64,000 nucleotides of DNA from Flavobacterium sp. ALJ2. Lineage in GTDB: Bacteria > Bacteroidota > Bacteroidia > Flavobacteriales > Flavobacteriaceae. Position 1 is the stretch's first letter. Each line of letters opens with the position of its first letter. Positions 1 through 10,000 of this stretch are shown one piece after another. The notes beneath the pieces are model-generated. The model saw only the letters and a list, made by a program, of their open reading frames with translations. It did no database searches and had not been told where the DNA came from. The DNA is taken from assembly GCF_015594725.1 (NCBI RefSeq), contig NZ_JADNRC010000013.1:62001-126000 (forward strand). Direction: 5' to 3'. A program made the position numbers and the translations under genes.

Positions 1-126
1 ATAAATCTATCTTAAAGATGTAATTCAATAAAAATAGATTTTATAAAAAAATGCAAAAAGGAATGTTTTCTTTTTACATTTTTTTTTTGGAAGTACAAGT
101 CTATACCTTAAAATTAATTTTCATCA

Positions 127-1128
127 TTATAAAGTGAGCCAATTAACTACATCTTTAAATACTTCATCCCAATGATAGCTATCCTCTAAAGGATTTCCGT
201 TAACATCAAATTCTTTCTTTTCATAATTATGGCTGTAGTTAGGATAAGCTTTGAGTTTTATATTACTTTTTGGTAATAAGAAAGGTAGTAAATCATTGTG
301 TGCTGAACCTATATCGGCCGATCCATACACAACCAATATTGGATTTTTAAATTTTCGTAGGCTCTCATAACTCATGTGTTCGTTATAACTCAACCAGTTA
401 TTAAAATCTATATCATCCTTATACGTTATCTTACTTACTGGAATGTTTTTATAAACATCGATTAAATTATCAATTTCTAATTGAGAAGCTTCATCATTAT
501 TTGTTCCAAAGCCCTTAACTCTCTCACGCAAAATGCTTTCGGTTACTCTATTAAAAGGATCTGCCGACATACAAACTAGTTTTGCAATTTTTGTATTGCT
601 CTCTGCTAGTTTACACGCTACTCTGTAACCTTCAGAATGTCCGATAACAAAGATGGAATCTTTTATGACCCTTTTATCATTATATAAATAGTTTATAACC
701 GATTGTACCTGACTAACTCTGTATCCTAAATTATTGTTTTTTAAATACTCTAGAGGTACTTCTCCGTTTGCATCAAGATAACCGTTTGCATCTTTATCGT
801 AACTGCCGATTAAAGGAATTCCTTTTCTTGCAATAATGATAAAATTAAATTTTTCAGAATACTCTTTAATACTAAACGGAATCAGAGAATTAGATACTTC
901 TTGATTATAAAAAATTACTGGTAAAGGCAAGGAACCCTGAACAAATAAAACTGTTGGTTTTGGCACTTTAGATTCACTTTTAGACATCAAAAACACAATT
1001 GTATCCTTCTTTGTCTTTAGGGATATTTTATCAAACCCCGCTTTTTGCAAATGGAAATCTTCTCCACTTTGTGCATGCATAACAAAACACGAAAATGAAG
1101 CTATTATAAAATATCTAAACATGCTCAT
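127..1128 (-). CDS. Secreted alpha/beta hydrolase
   Basis: A 333-residue protein with an N-terminal signal peptide of about 20 residues ending near HAQS, so it is exported. The alpha/beta-hydrolase fold is shown by the nucleophile elbow GHSEG (Ser165), a candidate acid in YGSADIGS (Asp272) and a candidate base in NYSHNYEK (His300). These are in the right order and spacing for a catalytic triad. The substrate cannot be named; dienelactone hydrolase or S9-like esterases are the nearest guess. It is the last minus-strand gene at the left edge, separated by about 120 bp from elaA, so it is probably transcribed alone. Fold assignment is firm, specific role unknown. Confidence 0.8.
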   Translation of the reverse strand: MSMFRYFIIASFSCFVMHAQSGEDFHLQKAGFDKISLKTKKDTIVFLMSKSESKVPKPTVLFVQGSLPLPVIFYNQEVSNSLIPFSIKEYSEKFNFIIIARKGIPLIGSYDKDANGYLDANGEVPLEYLKNNNLGYRVSQVQSVINYLYNDKRVIKDSIFVIGHSEGYRVACKLAESNTKIAKLVCMSADPFNRVTESILRERVKGFGTNNDEASQLEIDNLIDVYKNIPVSKITYKDDIDFNNWLSYNEHMSYESLRKFKNPILVVYGSADIGSAHNDLLPFLLPKSNIKLKAYPNYSHNYEKKEFDVNGNPLEDSYHWDEVFKDVVNWLTL

Positions 1129-1245
1129 TTATCAAATTTAAATTGTTTCTATATTTTTACAGAAACAAATATATCCTATAAATATCATTTTTACTAATCG
1201 GCTATTTAATTTGAATGTTTGGACAAAGCCAAAAAATATTAGTAA

Positions 1246-1692
1246 TTAACTTTTAATCATTTCAATATGCGGAATATCGTCTTCCAGATACATTTCGCTG
1301 GTTTGTATAAAACCATGGCTTTCGTAGAATTTTTTCAAATATAATTGCGCTCCAATTGTAATATCGGTTTTACCAAAATTGGTTTTAATTGCTGCAATTG
1401 CTTCTGTCATTAAATCATGTCCCCATTTTTTATCACGATAATCAGGACTTACAACAACTCTACCTATTGAAGCATTATCAAAACTAATTCCTGCATCAAA
1501 AAGTCGTGCATGTGCCACAATTTTACCTTCATACTCGCCCATTAGGTGCAATGCAAGTTTGTCCTTTCCATCAATATCTAAATAAACGCAGTTTTGTTCC
1601 ACGACAAAAACTTCGCTTCTTAATTTTAGAGTATCATATAGTTCGTGAACAGTTAATGCCTCAAAAGGCTTTATTTTCCAAATTGGTTTCAT
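1246..1692 (-). CDS. elaA: GNAT N-acetyltransferase, ElaA type
   Basis: A 148-residue cytoplasmic protein with the ElaA layout. The N-terminal stretch LRSEVFVVEQNCVYLDIDG is the family signature, followed by the acetyl-CoA loop region IGRVVVSPDYRDKKWGHDLM at about residues 78-97, in which R/Q-x-x-G-x-G/A is represented by RDKKWG. Length fits the family. The family transfers acetyl groups from acetyl-CoA to an amine; the physiological acceptor is not established. It lies 36 bp upstream of the DUF4837 lipoprotein stop on the same strand, so the two may share a transcript. Confidence 0.85.
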   Translation of the reverse strand: MKPIWKIKPFEALTVHELYDTLKLRSEVFVVEQNCVYLDIDGKDKLALHLMGEYEGKIVAHARLFDAGISFDNASIGRVVVSPDYRDKKWGHDLMTEAIAAIKTNFGKTDITIGAQLYLKKFYESHGFIQTSEMYLEDDIPHIEMIKS

Positions 1693-1728
1693 TCGTAATA
1701 GTATAATCTGATTTTGTAATAAAGAATA

Positions 1729-2706
1729 TTATCGGTTGTTAATTTTAACCGATTTGATAATGGCTTCCAACTCTAACATTGAATCTCGTTCTTCATGCGA
1801 AGGGGAATAACAAAATCCTTCAAGAACCAATATCCGATTATAGGCCTTATCAATAATTGCATAATTAATGAATGGTCCTGTCATGAAATCATTTCTTAAA
1901 TCCCAAGTTCCTTTAGTTTCATAAGCTTTTTTTCCGTCAATACTAATTTTAGAAAAATAGGGTGCATAGGCTTCTTCGGTGATCATTCGGGTATTTGGTT
2001 CTCTGCCCTTAATATACCTTCCTACTGAATCTCGCATTCTGACAATATTACCCACAATATCGGAATTCTTGGTAATATTATTTATTGGAACTTGATATAT
2101 AAGCAAACTAGTGCTCCCGCTTGCCATTTCTTTTTTTAGCCAAATAAAATTACGCTTGTGTAATACAAAATTATATCCCGTTGGAACATCTAGCTTTATG
2201 TGAAACTTATTATTAAGAATTGCAGGATCCAACAATGATTTGCTATTAATTCTCTGACATTCTGCAATTTCTGTTTCTCTGATAATTCGAATAATCTGTG
2301 GTGTATGAATTTCAAAGGCATTTATAATATCCGAAACTGATTTCCCTGATATTCGAAACACATTCTGTGGTGATGTGTAAACATTTTTTGTAATCTCGAA
2401 TTTACTAACATTTGATTTTTTAACCACAATAATATTTCGCCCATCGGTCATAAAACCTTCTAATATTTTGGCTGGATATTGATTTATTGTAAATAATGGC
2501 TCTTCTTGGATGAGCCCAATTACTGGTGAAGCAAATTTATTTCGGATGCTGTCTCCTACTTCTCCATACCACAACTGATCGTCTATAATGATCGATATTG
2601 TGTTTATCTTACTGCTATTCTTGTGCTGATGTATCCTCTCATTCTTTTTAAGACATGAGAAAAACAAAAATGGGATTATAAGCAATAAAAAATGGGTTTT
2701 ATTCAT
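1729..2706 (-). CDS. DUF4837 family lipoprotein
   Basis: A 325-residue predicted lipoprotein: hydrophobic N-terminus followed by the lipobox FFSC with Cys18, so it should be anchored in a membrane facing the periplasm. The body matches my memory of DUF4837, a family confined to Bacteroidota, with the pattern IIIDDQLWYGEVGDSIRNKF near residue 40. The role of the family is unknown. It sits 55 bp downstream of the LysM/transglycosylase gene in the same orientation, a neighbourhood common in Flavobacterium and consistent with an envelope role. Confidence 0.75.
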   Translation of the reverse strand: MNKTHFLLLIIPFLFFSCLKKNERIHQHKNSSKINTISIIIDDQLWYGEVGDSIRNKFASPVIGLIQEEPLFTINQYPAKILEGFMTDGRNIIVVKKSNVSKFEITKNVYTSPQNVFRISGKSVSDIINAFEIHTPQIIRIIRETEIAECQRINSKSLLDPAILNNKFHIKLDVPTGYNFVLHKRNFIWLKKEMASGSTSLLIYQVPINNITKNSDIVGNIVRMRDSVGRYIKGREPNTRMITEEAYAPYFSKISIDGKKAYETKGTWDLRNDFMTGPFINYAIIDKAYNRILVLEGFCYSPSHEERDSMLELEAIIKSVKINNR

Positions 2707-2761
2707 TTTTAATTTTTAGTTAAGTTCTGAAATAAAACCCAAATTTATATACATTTTTTGA

Positions 2762-4603
2762 TTATCCGTTTATTTTGAGTTTCATTCCGGGTTTAATATC
2801 TCCGTTTTCAATATCATTCCATTTTTTAATATCCGAAATAGTTACTCCTGGATATTTTTTAGCGATGCTATACAACGAATCTCCTTTTTTAACATAATAA
2901 TCAACTGCGTTGTTTTTTACAGTTGCTGTTTTTTTCTTGTAAGTATCAATATCATTTGATGCTATTATTATTTCTGGAGTTTCATCTGATTCTTCTGCTT
3001 TTGAATGAATTACTAGCTTTTTCATTGATGCTATCATATTCATGTTCTCTGCATTTAATCCATTCCATTCTTTTAAGTCTGATACCGAAACATTAAGCTT
3101 CTTTGCTATACTGCTTAAGTTATCTCCTGCTTGCACTACATAAAGTGAGGGCTGTGTTTCTTTGGTGTTTTTATCTTCAACACTAGCTATTGCTTCTTCT
3201 GTATGTTTTTTATCTACTGCTGGAGCTAATTTCACTTCGTTACTATCTTTATTGATAATTTTACTTACTGAAATAATTTTCAAATTTCTCCCCATAGCAA
3301 TTGAATTACTCTTTAAGTTATTCCATTTCTTCAACTGTACTATTGAAACATTGTATTTGCTTGCTATTGCACCTAAATTATCTCCTGGACGAACTTTATA
3401 AAGTTGTGTTTTTGAAACAACTGCTTGTGTTGATTTAGGCGAGGTAGCTTTAGTAGTCGCAATTAATGTTTGAACTTGATTTACCTTTGGACTTGATTCA
3501 TAATTAAGGTAAGCATATATCTTATCTTCATTAGAAACAAATACGGAAGCTTTTTCTTTTGGTAACCTTAAAAAATGTTCTTCATCTTGATAAAACGGAA
3601 CTACATTGAGTTTATAAGACGGGTTTAGAAGTTGTAATTGTGCTTCGGGAATATCAAGCAAACTTGAGATTTGCTTAAATGTCATTTTTTCTTTAATCCG
3701 TATAGTATCTGTTTCAAAATGTTGTACTACAGCTCTATCTGGATTTATTCCGTGTTCATTGTGGTATTCATATAGATACATTGTTGCTAAAAAAGCTGGA
3801 ACATATCCTTGTGTTTCTTTCGGTAGGTGATTACGAATCTCCCAATACGTTTGTTTCCCTCCTGATCGACGAATTGCTTTAGATACATTTCCTGGTCCTG
3901 AATTGTATGATGCTAGAACCAGTTCCCAATCACCAAAAATCTTGAACATCTTCGACATATAATTTGCTGCTGCTGCTGAGGCTTTTAAAGGATCACTACG
4001 TTCATCAATAAACGAATCTATTTTTAGATTGTACTGTTTACCTGTATGGTACATAAACTGCCAAAGTCCTGTTGCTCCCATTTTAGAAACTGCTTTAGGG
4101 TTTAAAGCAGATTCTACAACGGCTAAATATTTTATTTCTAAAGGAACATTTTGCTTAGCAAATGCTTCTTCGAACATCGGAAAATAATATTCTGATAAAG
4201 ACATTAATCGAGAAAATGACTTTTTCCGATTTTTCAAGAATGACTTTATAATATTTTCCAACCCCTGATTATACTGAATATTAAAGGGTGATTTTTCATT
4301 CATTGCCTGAAGTCGTTGCTTTAACAACTCGGTTGGCAATTCATAATCAACCTTTGTGTCTGTATTTATTGTTTGGATATCTTTTGATATATCTTCGTAA
4401 ATATCTAAACTCACTAACTCCTTCATCCAAAGACTATCTACGCGGCTTGCATAATCGTCTTTTACGAATGATTTTTTAACTGAATCTAAATATGAGATTT
4501 TAATTTCCGATTTTACAACGGTATTTGTTTGTGCAACTTCTTGTGCAAACAATCCCATTGTGGATAACAAGAGTACTGATAATGTGGTATTTTTTACAAT
4601 CAT
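2762..4603 (-). CDS. mltD: MltD-like lytic transglycosylase with three LysM domains
   Basis: A 613-residue exported murein hydrolase. A signal peptide ends around residue 20. An SLT domain follows at about residues 145-290 with catalytic Glu164 in VVESALNP, the downstream GATGLWQFM motif at 176-184 and the SYNSGPGNV motif at 232-240. Three LysM peptidoglycan-binding domains lie at about 401-445, 487-533 and 568-612, each starting with a Y-x-V-x-x-G-D-x-L motif. The enzyme should cleave the glycosidic bond between N-acetylmuramic acid and N-acetylglucosamine, leaving 1,6-anhydro ends, in the periplasm. It is the likely first gene of a pair with the DUF4837 lipoprotein. Confidence 0.9.
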   Translation of the reverse strand: MIVKNTTLSVLLLSTMGLFAQEVAQTNTVVKSEIKISYLDSVKKSFVKDDYASRVDSLWMKELVSLDIYEDISKDIQTINTDTKVDYELPTELLKQRLQAMNEKSPFNIQYNQGLENIIKSFLKNRKKSFSRLMSLSEYYFPMFEEAFAKQNVPLEIKYLAVVESALNPKAVSKMGATGLWQFMYHTGKQYNLKIDSFIDERSDPLKASAAAANYMSKMFKIFGDWELVLASYNSGPGNVSKAIRRSGGKQTYWEIRNHLPKETQGYVPAFLATMYLYEYHNEHGINPDRAVVQHFETDTIRIKEKMTFKQISSLLDIPEAQLQLLNPSYKLNVVPFYQDEEHFLRLPKEKASVFVSNEDKIYAYLNYESSPKVNQVQTLIATTKATSPKSTQAVVSKTQLYKVRPGDNLGAIASKYNVSIVQLKKWNNLKSNSIAMGRNLKIISVSKIINKDSNEVKLAPAVDKKHTEEAIASVEDKNTKETQPSLYVVQAGDNLSSIAKKLNVSVSDLKEWNGLNAENMNMIASMKKLVIHSKAEESDETPEIIIASNDIDTYKKKTATVKNNAVDYYVKKGDSLYSIAKKYPGVTISDIKKWNDIENGDIKPGMKLKING

Positions 4604-4710
4604 AATGTATATTTCTACTGGCTATATTTCAAACAATTATAATGCCATTATTTGCAAACTTAATAACTACAGATTAAAATATTCTTTAAAAAGTGTTAAA
4701 AATGAGATAG

Positions 4711-5898
4711 TTAGTCTAAAATAGCTGCTATTCCAGGTAAAACTTTGCCTTCTAACATTTCTAACATTGCTCCTCCTCCAGTAGATACATAACTCATTTT
4801 ATCTTCAAAACCAAATTGTTTTACAGCTGCTACTGAATCTCCCCCTCCTACTAGTGAGAAAGCTCCGTTTGCAGTTGATGCAGCGATATAATTTCCTAAA
4901 GCGATTGTTCCTTTGGCAAAAGATTCCATTTCAAAAACCCCCAATGGTCCATTCCATAAGATCGTTTTTGAATCCATGATTACTTTTTCAAAGTTTGCTA
5001 ATGATTTAGGACCTGCATCTAGACCTTGCCATCCATCAGGAATTGCATATACATCAACTACTTGTGTATTTGCTGTATTTGAGAAATCATCAGCAGCAAT
5101 AACATCAACTGGAATATGAATTTGAACTCCTTTTTCTTTAGCTAATCTCAAAATTTCAAGTGCTAATTCTAATTTGTCATCTTCACAAATAGAATTTCCA
5201 ACTTTACCACCTTGCGCTTTAATGAAGGTAAATGTCATTCCTCCTCCAATAATCATATGGTCTACTTTGTCTAAAATATTTTCAATAACCGTAATTTTCG
5301 AAGAAACTTTAGATCCTCCTAGAACTGCTGTAACTGGTTTTTCACTGTTTTTAAGTACTTTATTTAAGCTTTCTATCTCTTTAGCCAATAACGTACCGAA
5401 ACATTTTTCGTTAGGGAAAAATTGAGCAATTATTGTAGTTGAAGCATGTGCTCTATGTGCTGTTCCGAACGCATCGTTTACATAGATATCTCCTAGTGAT
5501 GCTAATTCTTTTGCAAAGGCAACATCTCCTGCTTCTTCTTCGGCATGAAAACGTAAATTTTCAAGTAATAATACTTCGCCTGGTTTTAAATTTGCTGCTG
5601 CATCTTTGGCTATTTCTCCAACACAATTTGTCGCAAACTGTACTGGTACTCCTAAGATATCTGATGCTGTTTTTAAAATATGTTTTAAAGAGTATTTTTC
5701 TTCAACTCCTTTTGGTCTTCCTAGGTGTGACATTAAAATCACGCTTCCTCCTTGTGCTAAAATTGCATCAATTGTAGGCTTTGCTGCTTCTATGCGAGTT
5801 GCATCTGTTACATTAAAATTTTCATCTAATGGTACATTGAAATCAACACGGATTATTGCTTTTTTATTCTTAAAATTAAAATCTTTTAAAGTTTTCAT
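4711..5898 (-). CDS. pgk: Phosphoglycerate kinase
   Basis: A 395-residue full-length enzyme that interconverts 1,3-bisphosphoglycerate plus ADP with 3-phosphoglycerate plus ATP in glycolysis. Signatures seen are the N-terminal [11 protein letters not shown], the substrate loop SHLGRP, the ALGG-type loop [11 protein letters not shown], the WNGPLGVFE motif and the nucleotide-binding GGGDSVAAV near the C-terminus. Length and motif order are standard. It is a single gene on the minus strand between mltD and the sprF end of the gliding locus, with its own candidate promoter just upstream. Confidence 0.98.
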   Translation of the reverse strand: MKTLKDFNFKNKKAIIRVDFNVPLDENFNVTDATRIEAAKPTIDAILAQGGSVILMSHLGRPKGVEEKYSLKHILKTASDILGVPVQFATNCVGEIAKDAAANLKPGEVLLLENLRFHAEEEAGDVAFAKELASLGDIYVNDAFGTAHRAHASTTIIAQFFPNEKCFGTLLAKEIESLNKVLKNSEKPVTAVLGGSKVSSKITVIENILDKVDHMIIGGGMTFTFIKAQGGKVGNSICEDDKLELALEILRLAKEKGVQIHIPVDVIAADDFSNTANTQVVDVYAIPDGWQGLDAGPKSLANFEKVIMDSKTILWNGPLGVFEMESFAKGTIALGNYIAASTANGAFSLVGGGDSVAAVKQFGFEDKMSYVSTGGGAMLEMLEGKVLPGIAAILD

Positions 5899-5933
5899 TG
5901 AAGGTAAGTTTTTTAGTTTTTTTGAAAGAATAA

Positions 5934-5941
5934 CAAATATA
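5934..5941 (-). promoter_or_regulatory. Candidate pgk -7 box
   Basis: Read on the minus strand this is TATATTTG, a full match to the Bacteroidota -7 consensus TAnnTTTG, 36 nt upstream of the pgk start. No clear -33 TTG was found at the usual spacing, so this is only moderate evidence. Confidence 0.35.
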
Positions 5942-6065
5942 GAACTTTTAACTTAGTAATAAATTCGATAAAAATAAAAAACGCGGGTTTATATAAACGA
6001 AAACGTTGTAATTCGATAATTATTTTAAATAAAACACAAATCTTTAAAAACAGCTAAATTAATTA

Positions 6066-7040
6066 TTAATCATGAACTGGATTTTGTGTACATGGGCAAT
6101 TACTAATTGCTTGAAGGAAATCGAATCCTATGGTTACGACATGCGTTCCTGAATTATACGCTCCGATACGATTAAGTGATGCTTGGTAGGAATATCCAAA
6201 ATAAAAATCTGACTTCTTGAAACCTGCCATTGGACCAACCATTAAGGGCTGAAAGAGCTGATCGTTCAAGAATCGATATGAAACTCCTAACCAGTAGTAA
6301 TCTTCGTAACGGTTGTATTGTCTGAATTTAAAATTGAAATCGGTACTTGAACGCTGATCACTAGCAAATATTTGGTAGTAAACTGATGGTTCGAACTCGA
6401 TTCGGTTGTTTTCGGCTCCTTTAAAAACGTAACCTGTATATACTTGATAATTTCGAAGTAAATTAGGTTCTATTCCATCAAATCTATCTATTTCCTTATT
6501 CAGGATATTACTTGCATTCAGGCTTAAATAGAACGATTTATTACGGTATAAAACACCTACATCAAAGTTGTTATTAGATATAAATCGATTGTCGGTAATA
6601 CTTGGATCTGGAAGTGGGTTTTCGTATGTTGGTGTGAACTCGTTTATATTAATTTTAAAATTATTGATATTATACGAAATACCGAATGACAGGTATTGTT
6701 TTGAATAATAATCAAGAATCAAGTGATGTGCAAATGATATTTTGGCTCCTGTTTGTCTTGTGTAACCATTTTTATCATTATAAAGCGAGATTCCTATTCC
6801 TGAACGATCCAAAATTCTGAAATCAGCATAAAGCGATTGGTTCTCTGGTGCGTCTTTGATACCTACCCATTGTGTTAAACCATTGGCTCGTATTCTTAAG
6901 TTATCACCAATACCTGCAAATGTTGAAGAAACTACAAATGGATTATCGGCTAGGTATTGTGTAAAAACTGGCAAATTTAACTCCTGGCTGTAACCTGATG
7001 TTACAGCCATAAGTAGAAATGATATGATTATTTTTTTCAT
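6066..7040 (-). CDS. sprF: SprF-like outer-membrane protein (PorP/SprF family)
   Basis: A PorP/SprF family protein of about 324 residues. An in-frame start at 7064 exists, but the ATG at 7040 begins a clean signal peptide (MKKIIISFLLMAVTSGYSQ) and is preferred. The body has the family pattern LPVFTQYLADNPFVVSSTFAGIGDN followed by alternating beta-strand segments such as GIGISLYNDKNGYTRQTGA and a C-terminal beta-rich region. In F. johnsoniae SprF is needed for secretion of the SprB adhesin to the surface. Here it lies 41 bp after the SprB-like gene on the same strand, the expected place for its cognate partner. Confidence 0.88.
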   Translation of the reverse strand: MKKIIISFLLMAVTSGYSQELNLPVFTQYLADNPFVVSSTFAGIGDNLRIRANGLTQWVGIKDAPENQSLYADFRILDRSGIGISLYNDKNGYTRQTGAKISFAHHLILDYYSKQYLSFGISYNINNFKININEFTPTYENPLPDPSITDNRFISNNNFDVGVLYRNKSFYLSLNASNILNKEIDRFDGIEPNLLRNYQVYTGYVFKGAENNRIEFEPSVYYQIFASDQRSSTDFNFKFRQYNRYEDYYWLGVSYRFLNDQLFQPLMVGPMAGFKKSDFYFGYSYQASLNRIGAYNSGTHVVTIGFDFLQAISNCPCTQNPVHD

Positions 7041-7081
7041 TGTGTTTTTAATTTTAGATAACATAATTACTTTGTTATTAG

Positions 7082-10000
7082 TTACCTGTATAGGGTGAAA
7101 TGTCCAACAAACTCTCTGTCATCTTTATTGTCATTGAGTTTCAATACATACCAGTAATCACCAGACGGCAATTCGGCACCATTGTATCTTCCATCCCATT
7201 TTTGACCCAACTTGTACTTACAAATTACACGACCGTATCTATCAAAGATGTCGAATGTTAAATCTTTATAATTTACTGTACATCCTGGCGCCCAAGTATC
7301 GTTTATGCCATCTCCATTTGGGGTAAAGTGATTTGGAATACATACATCGATATATTCGAAATATCTTGTAGCTGTTGCTGTACATCCATTTTTATCTGTT
7401 ACAGTAACGGTGTATGTTCCTGATTTGTAAATAATGAATTTATTAACTGATCCATAAGATTCTCCATCTAATGTGTATTTGTAATCTCCTCCTCCACCTG
7501 TGGCTGTGGCAACAATTTCATTTAATCCGCCATCTGCTAATGTTAATGTTAACGGTTGAAGGACTTCAATAATAAATGGTGATGTTTTTTGCTCACAACC
7601 ATTTGTATGTCTTGCAGTAACGGTGTGTTTACCCGGAGCAACATTTTCGAATATGTTACTTTGTTGATATGTTGTACTACCATCTAACGCATAATCAATA
7701 TCTGATGGATTGGTATTTGTTGCATCAATTGTAATTGTTACAAAATTTGCTCCTAAATTATTCACACAATCTGTATTAACCTTAGCTGTAGGCAAAAGCT
7801 TAACTGAATCTGGTGTTACAATTTCAAGTTCTGCTGTACAATCATTAGCATCTAAAACATAAACAATATGTGTACCTCCCACTAAGTTAGAGAACGTATG
7901 ATCTGCTGTTGTTAGCTGTTCATATGTACCATTTCTATCATCTAGGGTTACTCTGTAAGGAGCTGTCCCTCCTACAATTTCGATACTAAATGCTCCATCT
8001 TTATCTCCATCACAGAATTCTGGCAATATACTATTTGGTACTAAAGTAAGATCTAGGATATCTGGTTGTTTAATTTCCACTTTTTCAATTAGGAATTCAC
8101 ATCCGTTTTCGTCCTGAATTAATATATCATAGAATCCCGGTTCTAAATCATCAAAAACATTTGATTCAAAGAATTGTCTGAAATCTGGTGAAATTGCATA
8201 TCTCAACACTCCTGTACCACCTTCTGCTATAACTGTAATTTTTCCGTTGTCTGATCCATTACATGTTAAATCTGTAGGAACCGCCTTTGCTGTTATACTT
8301 ATTAGTGGTTCTGTAATTGAAACTGGTAATGAAATAGTACTACAATCATCACTAACTACTTTTACAAAATAATCTCCTTGTGCAAGGTTATCAAATCGAC
8401 CTGGTTTATTTTGCGTTGGTAGTGGTGAAATTTCAACTTTATTTGCATCTAACAAAGTATAAACATAATTACCTAAACCTCCTGTTGCGGCTGCATATAT
8501 ACTACCTGTACTTGATCCTTTACAATGGATATCGTAATCGACAACACTAGAGAAATCTAGTTTTGGAACAGGTGAAAAATCAATTGCAGTAGCATAGCTA
8601 ATACAACCTAATGCGTCTTGTACAAAATATTTATATGTAGTAGCTACTGTTGTAGCTGGCAATACAATAGTTGTTGAAGAGCTATTAAGAGGGAAAGAGA
8701 TAGGGAAATTAACTCCATCTGTACCATATTTGTACGGCCCTGTACCTCCTGTTGCTGTAAGTGTAACCTCAGGTAATCTAAAACAGCCTTCGTCAGTCTT
8801 AATCCCTAAAGATGCTTTAACGATTGGCGGCTCATTGATTACAATTGTATTAGTAGAATTACCTGTACACTTCCAATCATCGGTAACAACAACCATATAA
8901 CTTCCTGCTTTTAATCCTGTAAACACTTTAGATTCTTGTGGGCCATTTTTAGTTACCACTCCATCGGGATATGTTGTAACTAACGTGTATAAATACTTAC
9001 CTGAGCCTCCAGTAATTGTATTTACTGTAATAGTTGCGCCATTATCTCCAAAACAATTTAACATTGTTTTGTCTGAGCTAATTGTTACTGCAATTGGCGT
9101 TGGAATTTTTAATTCTAATGTTTTAGCAACTTCACATTTGCTGTCTTTTACTTTTACGACATAATCTCCTGCTATTAAATTTATAAACGTTGAATTAGTT
9201 GACCAAGACCAAGGACCTACTGCTACACCAGGTGCTCCTTTTAATTCTAATTGGTATTCGTATCCACCTGGCCATCCACCTGTTGCAGAAGCTACAATTT
9301 TTCCATCATTGTTTCCTGCTACACAAGTAATTTCTGAATGTTGTACATCAAGTTCTAATGGCGTCAATGGTCCTGAAATAGTGAATTTTGCCTCTACTGG
9401 ACAGAAAGGCGAATCTTTTAATGTAGCTACTATTGTATATAAACCAGCTTTTAGATTATCAATTGTAAGTGGCCCTAGATTTGGACTTGTACCGGTTATA
9501 GGAACTAAAAGTACTGGGCTAGTAATTACATAATCAAATCCATTAGGAAGAACAGAAGGTGTCCCTTTTGTATCTACTAAAGTGAAATCAATTTTCCCGT
9601 TTGCTGCATCATAACAGGTAATGCTATTAACATTACTTGCTACTAGCTTAAACGTATTTGGTTCGTACACTCTATGAGGTCTTTGCAAGCTACAATTTGT
9701 ATCAAGATTTTCGACAATAATCATGTATTCTCCTACTGATAGTTTATTAAATAAACCTGTTCTATTCTTTTCTAGGACGACTTTATTAGCATCTTGGAGA
9801 GTATACTCTAAAGTTGGTAGTATTCCTGTAGAAGTTGCTGTAACTTTTATGTTCTCACCATCATTACTACATGTAATACCGTCAACAACAGTTATAACAA
9901 CATCATCGATATTTATAAATGGTTTAATCTCTGCGGTAGCATCCATTGAACAACTATTACCATCTGAAACTTCTATAATATAAGAACCTCCTGCTGGATT